In this document: positions 56,084 through 64,000 of the stretch, piece after piece | Numbering within the stretch: the first letter of the stretch is position 1 | How the letters are laid out: each line of letters opens with the position of its first letter | NCBI GenBank assembly: GCA_024752435.1 | Contig: CP103023.1 | Location: 558,001-622,000, forward strand | Direction of reading: 5' to 3' | Length of the DNA stretch: 64,000 bases | From: Allantophomopsis cytisporea | Taxonomy: Eukaryota > Ascomycota > Leotiomycetes > Phacidiales > Phacidiaceae | Made by a program: the position numbers and the translations under genes | The notes under the pieces: model-generated | Database searches by the model: none | Seen by the model: only the letters and a program-made list of their open reading frames with translations | Told to the model about the DNA's origin: nothing

Positions 56084-57457
56084 ATGTCATCCAAACGCAT
56101 GACCGCGAATCCGCTGAAGGCGCCCCGCTACCGCCCGGGTAAAGCGGTGCCTGAAGAAAACTCGGACTCGGAATCGGAAGGGGAAGAGGAAGTTGAAGAA
56201 ACAAGACCCATTGCGCCCCCGCCGAAAGCCGCCAGTGCGGCTGGAATCTCGAGCAATCTTAGCAAGGTCGATCTGAATGAGCGACGGCGACAAGCAGCAG
56301 AGAAAGAAGCTGCCCGAATAGAGGCAGAGAAAGCTGCGAAGGCAAAGGAGGAGGAAGGGTTTGTGACGGAAAGCGAAGAGGAGAGCGAGGAAGAAAGTGA
56401 GGACGAGGAAAGCGGTAGCGAAGAGGAGTCGAGCGAAGACGAGGCACCCAGACGGGTTATGCTAAGACCGACATTCATTAAGAAGGACAAACGAAATGGG
56501 GCAGCTGCAGCTGTGGACGTACGATCTGAGGAGGAGAAAATAGCCGAGGAGGAGGCGCGAAAGAAGAAAGCGGCGGATGAGATTGTCGAGGAGCAGATCC
56601 GGAAAGACATAGCAGCGAAGGCGGCGGGCAAGAAGCACTGGGACGATGATGAAGACGACGAAGACGACGTGGACGACACGGACGATCTGGATCCTGAGGC
56701 GGAGCTAGCGGCGTGGAAGGTGCGTGAGCTGAAGAGAATTAAGCGGGATCGGGAGGCGATTGAGGCACGTGAGAAGGAGATTGAGGAACTTGAGCGGCGC
56801 AAGAACTTGAGTGAGGAGGAGCGGCGGGCGGAGGACGAGGAATTCATTGCGCGACAAAAGGAGGAGCGTGAGGGTAAAGGGAAGATGGGATACATGCAAA
56901 AATATTACCACAAAGGTGCATTCTACCAGGATGATTCAAAGACTGAGGGACTGGATCGGAGGGATATCATGGGCTCGCGATTCGCGGACGATGTGCAGAA
57001 TCGGGAGCTCTTGCCGCAGGCGTTACAGATGAGGGATATGACGAAGCTAGGAAAGAAGGGCGCTACGAAATATAGGGACCTGAAGTCAGAGGACACGGGA
57101 AGATGGGGGCAGTTTGATGATAAGAGGCCTGGTAAGGGTGTAGTTTTCGGTGTGGACGAACGATTCATGCCAGATAGAGACCGGGGTGGTGCGGGTGCCA
57201 GTGGAGCCAATACTATGCCCGTTGCTGATAGGAGGAAGGTCGACGGAGCTCCCAAGGGTCCAAGATCTATGCGGGATGGCGGGAGGGAAAGGGATGGCGG
57301 TGACACATACAAGCCAAGCGCGAGACGATCTCGGTCGCGGTCTAGAAGTCGGTCACCGAGGGGCGACAGACACAGTGATGATCGAGGAAGGCGGAAGAGG
57401 AGCTCGTCCAGAGACCGTTATGAAAGCGATAAGAGACGAAGAATTGATTCCAGATAG
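56084..57457 (+). CDS. MFAP1-family spliceosomal protein
   Basis: An intronless 457-aa frame. The N-terminus reads MSSKRMTANPLKAPRYRPGK, followed by acidic Ser/Glu blocks. A middle section has RVMLRPTFIKKDKRNG and ELAAWKVRELKRIKRDREAI. The diagnostic C-terminal MFAP1 block comes next: KGKMGYMQKYYHKGAFYQDD, TEGLDRRDIMGSRFADDVQN, ELLPQALQMRDMTKLGKKGA and KSEDTGRWGQFDDKRPGKG. An RS-rich tail (SRSRSRSRSPRGDR) follows. MFAP1 is a component of the spliceosome B complex, near the tri-snRNP. The name refers to an old microfibril report, not to a fungal role. The 3' end lies 187 bases from that of the converging transcription factor gene. Confidence 0.95.
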   Translation: MSSKRMTANPLKAPRYRPGKAVPEENSDSESEGEEEVEETRPIAPPPKAASAAGISSNLSKVDLNERRRQAAEKEAARIEAEKAAKAKEEEGFVTESEEESEEESEDEESGSEEESSEDEAPRRVMLRPTFIKKDKRNGAAAAVDVRSEEEKIAEEEARKKKAADEIVEEQIRKDIAAKAAGKKHWDDDEDDEDDVDDTDDLDPEAELAAWKVRELKRIKRDREAIEAREKEIEELERRKNLSEEERRAEDEEFIARQKEEREGKGKMGYMQKYYHKGAFYQDDSKTEGLDRRDIMGSRFADDVQNRELLPQALQMRDMTKLGKKGATKYRDLKSEDTGRWGQFDDKRPGKGVVFGVDERFMPDRDRGGAGASGANTMPVADRRKVDGAPKGPRSMRDGGRERDGGDTYKPSARRSRSRSRSRSPRGDRHSDDRGRRKRSSSRDRYESDKRRRIDSR

Positions 57458-57643
57458 TACATATAATACTAGCATCTGGCATATTCAAGGACTATCTACA
57501 TATATTGTGTTCCATAGGTATAATGATAAAGTCTGAACGAAAGACGATCTAATGCTCCTGCTCCGATAAAAAATAGCCACCGCCCCATGCTCCACGCTTT
57601 ATGAAAAACCAGAATGACATCCATCCTCCCTAAATCTCCCGGT

Positions 57644-60575
57644 CTAAAAATCCCGCCCATTTGGCGTATAATAGCCGCCACCTTCCCCGCCAGGCATTCC
57701 GCCAAGTAAGAATCCGAAGGGGTCGGATCCAATGCTCTCGAAGCTGTGATCCCACCATAAATTCGGTCCGTCGGCGGCTCCCTCGCCAACTAAGCCTTCC
57801 ATAGCCATAGGTACTTGCACTTGATAACCCATCGACATGTTCTGTCCCGACACCGCCACCACAGACGTGTAGCTCTGTGGGCCGGAGACAGTCCCATGGT
57901 GTTGTACCTGAGGGTTGTACTGCGAATCGTAGCTCTGTGGACTTAGGAGGTTTTGCTGTTGCTGTTGTTGCTGCTGGTGCGGCTGCTGCTGCTGTTGTTG
58001 TTGGTGCTGCTGGTGCTGTTGCTGATGTTGCTGTACCGGCTGCTGTTGTTGTTGTGTTTGTGGCTTCTTCGAAATTCCGTAGCTTTGTGAGTCGTGGCTG
58101 GGAACCATTATCGCTCGCGGTAGCGGCTGCTGCATTGCTGACGAGGTATGGATCGGTAGTGTAGAGCGGTTAGGCGATACAGGACCCATAGTAGCTCCAC
58201 CTCCATTACTGCCTGGAGACAATGCTTGGCTTATTGGAGTATTACTTTGGCTCCGCTTCGATCCCGGAATTGACTCTGTGTTGCTTGGTACTTGGTTCGA
58301 TACATATGTATACAAATCCGTGCCGCCGGTAGGGCAAGCTGGCATCTCTCTATGGGACGCGATTTGATCGATGTTGGGGTTAAAATCCCGGGTTCCGTCA
58401 TGCTGCTGATTTCTCTGGTTATGTCCCGACAAATTCAAAATATCAATCTGGGCGTAAGACAACAAACTCTCAAGGTTTAACCATATCCCTGCCAGAGGCT
58501 TCCAGTAACCCTTCAGCGTCTCCAGAATAGTTATTGCTGCTTGGAGATGCATCAAACCATGGCTTCTTAACTTGCCCTGGGACCCCAAAGACTTGAACTG
58601 TAGATTGATACACACAAACATTGCGTATCCATTGAGACCAGATAGTCTTGTCTTATCCAGTCCCGCTGCTACAAATGCAGTTGCCATGTCGGCTAGACCC
58701 AACGACTGCTTCACAGACTCTTCAGCCGATATCCGTACTAGCTTTTTGGATATCCTTGGATCCGAAGGAGAACTACTGAAAACCGGAACAACAGATGAGT
58801 GGAGCGTGCAAGCGCATAGATAATAAAGGCAATGCATAGAGAATATTCTGTAAGGGTCTATCTTCGGGTCAGAAAAGGTGATGGAACCATGATAGCGGAA
58901 ATCGGGGTGCATGTTTTCGTAAACATAATCGAGACGACGATCGAGGGAGAGCATTGTTGCGATGCGCACTGAGGCATCATTGGGCTCATCTTTGGTGTAG
59001 TGTTTCACAAACTTTTGAATCTCCCACCTAGACTTTCATTAGCGAGAATTCAGGTATACTATACATTGTACACCAATGAATTGTTAACATAAGGGGAATT
59101 GTAGGTACTTGAATATGCTATTATGCAGGATTTCCTCCGGAGAGGGCTTTTTAACATACCATAAACCAAAATATTTAATCATTTCTGCCAAAATTGCTCT
59201 TCGGGGACTTGTGTCGTTTGGGTCAATTGGAATTATGGCTCCATCCTTTCCAAACTTCTCTCTCAACACCGGGTTACACCGAGCAAAAGACTCGTCATCT
59301 GATGGGAAGGGGAGTTCGAATGCTTCTTCCCATGCGTCTACCTTGAAGTCGGCGTTTTCTTGGCCTATACAATGGGTAGCCCAGCATGACCAATAGACTC
59401 GACGTCGTATCTCAACCTCTAAACTATTTGAATCGTGCTCATTGGCAAGCAGATTTTGATATCCAAGTAAGCGACAAGTACGGAGGGCGATGTCTATTCC
59501 ATTTGTGAGCAATACGTTGTATCAAGATGGGCTACTACGATGCTTACGAGAATGCATGTCAGTGCGGTTAACTTGGCCTACAGCGAACCAGTACAAGGCC
59601 ACGTTCTGACATGCTTGAACTACTTCCAGACGGGGCTGGTCTGCATTCATCAGCGCCATTTGACTAGCAGTTCTGGCCCATTGACCATGGTGCTGGTAGC
59701 ACTCTGAAAGCGAGGTTACAGATCCAGGACCTGGCTGTTGGTAGGCACGACCTTCATCATAGAATCGTGATTGTGCGGGTATAAATCTAGATACAATGAG
59801 TAAATGTTTGTAGATTGACAGCTGGATCCAAGAATCTGGTTGTCTGAACTTACACGGCTGCAAGGCAAAAGACGCTCATCGCAACAAAGTCAGGGAGATC
59901 TCCAGCAATATAACTGGATATAAAAGTTTGCTTATGAAAGACAAGGTTTGCATGATAGAGACGGGAGAAAAACAGCTCAATCAGTTCGAGAGCAACCTGT
60001 GCGGAGGGCATTGGTATGTTCTCCCTCCCAAAATTTTGTTGCGGAGTGCTTTCAACGTCCCGGCCTTGAACTTGGCCAGCTGATGAGGAGCGGTCAGAGG
60101 AAACCCCCACGCTGTCTGCCAATGAGGGTCTTTCATCGTGACTTTGATACGAAGCTTGACCTTGACCTTGACCACTCGAGCCTGATTGTGTGGCGCTCAA
60201 GGCGCGGGCCTTTGCATTCTGGGCTCGCTGGGCTGCTAACAACTTCCTGTCTGGCGGCGGAGGATAGGTACAGAAGGCCGAGATATCGATACATCGTTTA
60301 CAGGCCGGCTTCTCCCTCGAACATCTCAACTACACAGGCATATATTAGCACGTGACCCATGGAGGAGATGCTAGATCGGACAGCCGCCTGGGCGAGACAT
60401 GAGCGGCACAGTCAAGGAGGGAGCAGGCTAAGGCTCAACTTTGACATCCTCATGTCGCACAGCACAACGGGGTTGGATGGGGAAAGGTTGATAGAGGGCA
60501 TGCAGTTCGACCAATTCACCTTTTGTTTGCGACAGCGCCTGCAGGCGGTCAGCTGATTTATGGAGTCGCCTGAAC

Positions 60576-60608
<33 letters not shown>

Positions 60609-60627
60609 GAGGCTGCAAATCAGCCAT
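57644..60627 (-). CDS. Zn2Cys6 fungal-specific transcription factor with polyglutamine tract
   Basis: Five exons on minus, 60627-60520, 60329-59854, 59786-59548, 59493-59109 and 59027-57644, give 863 aa. Exon 1 ends in CRRCRKQK and exon 2 opens LRCSREKPACKRC, so intron 1 (190 nt) splits the zinc cluster. The cysteine spacing is CX2CX6CX6CX2CX6C. A Gln-Ala repeat precedes the cluster. The fungal_trans regulatory domain is seen in VALELIELFFSRLYHANLVF, CQNVALYWFAVGQVNRTDMH, IALRTCRLLGYQNLL and EVEIRRRVYWSCWATHCI. Near the C-terminus, 57,952-58,060 encodes a long Gln/His tract. The target genes are unknown. A second in-frame ATG at 60,699 would add 24 residues upstream. Confidence 0.9.
57952..58060 (-). 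repeat. Polyglutamine (CAG/CAA) tract within the Zn2Cys6 gene
   Basis: About 35 nearly continuous Gln codons mixed with His and Pro, written CTG/TTG on plus. Mixed CAG and CAA codons suggest the tract is maintained as protein rather than as a pure DNA repeat. Confidence 0.9.
60579..60608 (-). repeat. Gln-Ala hexamer array in exon 1 of the Zn2Cys6 gene
   Basis: Five GCCTGT units on plus encode QAQAQAQAQA just before the zinc cluster. Confidence 0.9.
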
Positions 60628-62821
60628 TCCTGCCGGAATCAATAGCCGCCAGCCACTGTAGTTGATGTCATCTGCGCACGCTGTAGGTATGCAGGACAAA
60701 TGTGAGAACCCGGACCCTGAATAGATTGTACTGGTGACAAGTTCGGCGCGATCGGGCAGTCGGTGTCACAAGTGCCGTATCTGGATCAAAAACGATGCTG
60801 AGCTGCACCGTGCTGTTGTCCTTAGTCACTATTTTACCTGATATGTACACGCCATTTTACAAACCGTGCGCCGTCTCGCTTGGCGTCGTAGCAGAGAGTC
60901 ACACTTGGTGAGTGGACGAAAGTGTCGGTGGGTGGGGCTGCAAGGCGGGAAGAACTTCATAATGGGAGTGTAGAGAAGGAAAAGGAGAGCAAGGGCTCTT
61001 GACTTTGTGTCTGTGTGTCTTGCGGGCGTACATGGTGAATAGGAAGTCCCTCCGACAGCATGAAAGAAGATGAGGATAGACGTCGTCGTCGAGGTTCAGT
61101 CGTAACCTGTAATTGATAGATGTACATAATACATAGTCATTCACCTTGATTCCCCTGATTCCCCTAATTCCCCAGAAATTCCTTCGCGTTGTCCCTTAGA
61201 TCGCGCCGTCGGCCCGATAGCTCAGACCTTCTACTCCTCATGCTGCTCAAAGCGCTGTATGTGGCCTGCTCTTCCCACATCACTATATGTAATAGTTACA
61301 AAGCATGTCTTGCTCAATTTCTCTATCAACCGTACACAAGCTTTTTCTGCGACTTACGGGAAAAGTTGTGAGATTTATGGAGAAACGGCAAAGTCAGGTT
61401 GAGATACGAACGGCACTCGGCAGGAGAGATATGCTTGTTGAAGTTTTTGACTTTTTATGTCACAGATTGCTATTCTAGATATGCCTCTTATCAAGAAGGA
61501 CTTCAAGGCAGAGTGTAGATTACAATAATGAAGTAGGTCATAATGAGAGACTACCTATCTAGCTTTGAATATTTTTGAGTCTCAACACATAGTAGAAGAC
61601 TCGATTAGTTTTGGTATAAGGTAAAAGAAAGAGTGAAAGATTGAAGGATTGAGACAAAGAACGAAGATTGACTTCTGTTTTTGTAACCAATATACTTCGC
61701 TTCTAGTCAGTATCCTTATAATCGAACGATGCAATGTAGAAGCTAGTTATAAAGAGAGTTATAGGAATATAGGCTTAGTGAAGTTTGGCTTATCTTTCTT
61801 CAAGAAAGTTACTACTACGTCGTAGTTCATATTAAAGTACAATTATCATAACCCATAAAGACCCCCTAGTTATTACTACTTGTACCATTACTTGACCGAA
61901 CTAGATCTTGTAGCTTGTTATTGCTCTCTCTCTCTCTCTAAGAAGCAAGAGTAAAGTGGTGAACGTTACTAGATATTTAAGAGGATATACTAGGGAACAC
62001 GGTACTAGTTCAGTTTGAAACTGTGCAGCAAAATATAGAGGGGAGTATTGAATTGGTATGCTTTCACACAAGTGACTGCCATAAGTCTGGATCTCTCCAC
62101 AATTGAATATCTTGAAAAGATCTTGATAATGTGGGTGAAGAGAAGCAGAGTAAGGACGACAAAGCAACTTGAACAGTGTATTCAGGGAGAGTGGGACGAA
62201 ATGTCTATACAATAGATCATCTAGCTTATTGATCTAACGGGGGGCTGCGATCAGCCAATATATTAACTGCAAGAGAGGTCATACTACGATCAATTGAATT
62301 GTTTCATTCTCTTCCGTCCTCTGTACGCCGCATCGCGAGAATTTCATAGCCTAAGGCACTAAGATGACCCACTTATCGACGCACAGATTGCCTGCCATTC
62401 ATTTCAGCTACGACCCGGTGAGTCGTTAAGAGATAGTTTCCTCTAGCTCAACCGCACAAGCTGTCATTATTGTCGGAGTCAGAGTCAGAGTCAAAGCACA
62501 AGTGGGAAATCAAGCGGCTCTGTTCCATGGCGTATGCGTGGAATCGGAATCGCATCAACTAGCATCTATTCTAGATGATGAGGTAAGAAGGTCTCACAAC
62601 ACACTCTAATGTAAATGTGAAGCAATTTCTATATATGTACATTAGGTGAAGAGACTTACACAGTACATAGGAATGAAGGACCCTTACTGTATAGAACTTT
62701 GACGCTAGGCGTTAATTATGCATAAAGTAACCCATTTTTTTTTTACAATTGGCTTCAACAAAATACGTGCATATTTATAGTGTATGCATATATGATTCAG
62801 ATTCATATTCTCCGATATTGT

Positions 62822-62855
62822 GTATATATATATATATATATATATACATATATAT
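62822..62855. repeat. (TA)n microsatellite
   Basis: About twelve TA units followed by TACATATATAT. Confidence 0.95.
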
Positions 62856-63749
62856 CCGTGAATCAGGTAAAAACGAACAAGAACTACAAACATGCGCTTC
62901 TAGAACATACCTGTTATGTAGCCTTAAAAATAAGAATATCTTCGGTAGGTACTTGGTACATGTGTGGTGTACGCGGTACACGGGTTGATTGATTTGTATG
63001 GAGCAGAACCTTCGCAGACCTCATAGATTGCTATGGAAAGGTAACGAAGTTTATACACAAAAAGCCACCCTCCGCGCACACGCACACACACACACAAAGG
63101 ATATTGTACGTATGTATGTGCAGCACAAAGCAAACACACAACGAACATCAAAGAAATAGATTCACTTGAACAATAATTGTCGTACCATCCGCTATTCAAT
63201 GCTTGCTCTTCTCTCCATCACAAAAGGCATTAGTTCTCATTCCTTTTAGCCAATCATCTCCGAGATTACTCACAGGACTTTGGACGCTACCTATGAAGTG
63301 CTTGCTTTCCGTCTGATCCATGCCACTTCTCTCACAACTTCCCGCACACGCGCAATCATCCCAACAATCACCACTGTGTCCGCAGACCTCCTACAGAAGG
63401 AGCTCCACCATAACTCCGGGCAAACATTCGCTATTCGTGAGGTTGTCCGCCATGCTATCCGTCCTCTCTTCGGTGTACCTTATCCGAGTAGCTAGATACC
63501 TAGGTACTCCGCGCCCAGCCTCACTCTTGCTAACAATACCTACTACACTCATCTGATTCCCTCCTCTGTTGTCGGGAGCTCAAACACTGCTACAAAGACC
63601 CTCTACTGCTGAAGTAGCTCTCTATAACTCCTAACGTAATTATATCATTTATATGTTGTTCCGTAGCCTTCACTGTTCACCACTACATCATACCTACCTA
63701 CATACCTACGTAGGTGCTGGTCTGTTACTCAAGTGTTCAGTTGTGGTAG

Positions 63750-63771
63750 AGGTAAGGTACGTACCTTACCT
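63750..63771. repeat. 22-bp perfect palindrome
   Basis: The 11-base arm AGGTAAGGTAC is followed at once by its exact reverse complement GTACCTTACCT, with no spacer. It lies about 230 bases from the right edge, in a probable promoter. It may be two AAGGT arrays in opposite orientation. Confidence 0.85.
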
Positions 63772-64000
63772 TCCTTCCCTTCGCTTAAATAGCGCCAAGG
63801 GAAATCCACGCTTGCTTGCGCTTGCTCTCTGCCCCATCTGCGTCTGAAGTGAACCTTCTTGTCTAACCTCCCCCAAAAAAGCCAATCTTACCAAAGCTTC
63901 CATTTTCTCCTCCCATCATCGAGTGGTGTTCAGAGACTCGAGTCTTTTTCTCTCTTCTCTTTTCCCTCTCATCTCCTACGTGGTTTCTTTCTTCCCTTCC

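Larger units (their letters stand above)
60628..64000. other. 3.4 kb right-end spacer, no supportable gene
   Basis: It lies upstream of the Zn2Cys6 gene and runs to the window edge. The stretch 61,380-62,280 is noticeably A/T-rich and rich in TA dinucleotides. It also holds a TA array (62,822), a CA array near 63,080 and a 22-bp perfect palindrome at 63,750. The last 150 bases are pyrimidine-rich, like a fungal core promoter or 5' leader, so a plus-strand gene may begin beyond 64,000. Confidence 0.5.

Noticed and set aside
56128..56895. A 255-residue Ser-rich minus-strand ORF
   Set aside because: Antisense to the acidic part of MFAP1; Glu/Lys codons read backwards give Ser/Phe runs.
62364..62418. 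Possible first exon ATG...CCG followed by GTGAGT
   Set aside because: No downstream exon with coding character could be linked to it before the window end.
1..64000. CRISPR arrays, phage or bacterial operons
   Set aside because: All tandem repeats are 2-15 bp microsatellites without unique spacers, and genes are intron-containing and eukaryotic.
1..64000. tRNA, 5S rRNA or spliceosomal snRNA genes
   Set aside because: I looked for GGTTCRANNCC-type B boxes and for conserved U6 and 5S cores by eye and found none that formed a complete gene. A covariance search would be decisive.

Overview
The window is nuclear DNA from a filamentous ascomycete (Pezizomycotina). Genes carry short introns, about 48-60 nt, with GTATGT/GTAAGT-type donors, internal CTAAC/CTGAC-like branch sites and CAG/TAG acceptors. 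Nearly every recognisable product is a one-copy fungal housekeeping protein in its filamentous-fungal form. Base composition and abundant microsatellites fit Leotiomycetes, but the class is a guess. No prokaryotic operon, phage, CRISPR array, tRNA or rRNA was recognised.

Layout, left half. The 5' end of a mitochondrial processing peptidase alpha gene runs off the left edge (minus). After 3 kb of repeat-rich spacer comes a Dma-type FHA-RING ubiquitin ligase (plus). A 2.8 kb gene-free stretch leads to a divergent pair: a fungal Mg-chelatase/MoxR-lid-like protein (minus) and VPS16 (plus). Next is a second divergent pair, the Golgi GDPase GDA1 (minus) and a PPPDE-thioredoxin-PUL protein (plus). 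Then come a ten-exon glyoxalase II and a DUF1264/OBAP-like gene (both plus). From 21.7 to 36.4 kb I see no supportable gene, only many microsatellites and short degenerate ORFs. This desert ends at an intronless acidic protein of unknown function (36,447-37,622).

Layout, right half. Las1 (plus) faces eIF2B-delta (minus) tail to tail. A small complex I-like subunit (minus) diverges from a SHG1-domain/RS-rich protein (plus). A NOPCHAP1-like protein and a disordered unknown lie on minus. Then follow a short kinesin-3 (plus), a membrane-anchored USP30/Ubp1-like deubiquitinase (minus), Alb1 (plus), MFAP1 (plus) and a polyglutamine Zn2Cys6 transcription factor (minus). The last 3.4 kb is gene-free and ends in pyrimidine-rich DNA that looks like a promoter or leader for a gene beyond the edge.

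How the genes relate. There is no metabolic cluster. Several products share a theme: ribosome or snoRNP assembly and translation (Las1, Alb1, NOPCHAP1-like, eIF2B-delta), chromatin and splicing (SHG1-RS, MFAP1), and trafficking or mitochondria (VPS16, GDA1, kinesin-3, MPP-alpha, complex I subunit, USP30-like). This looks like ordinary fungal gene order with divergent promoters rather than a dedicated system. The points most worth a second look are the 14.8 kb desert with the unknown acidic gene at its end, the Cys-His-Ser signature of the deubiquitinase, the stopless 3n introns in VPS16 and the kinesin, and a 22-bp perfect palindrome near the right edge. All exon joins were made by eye from splice signals and remembered family alignments.
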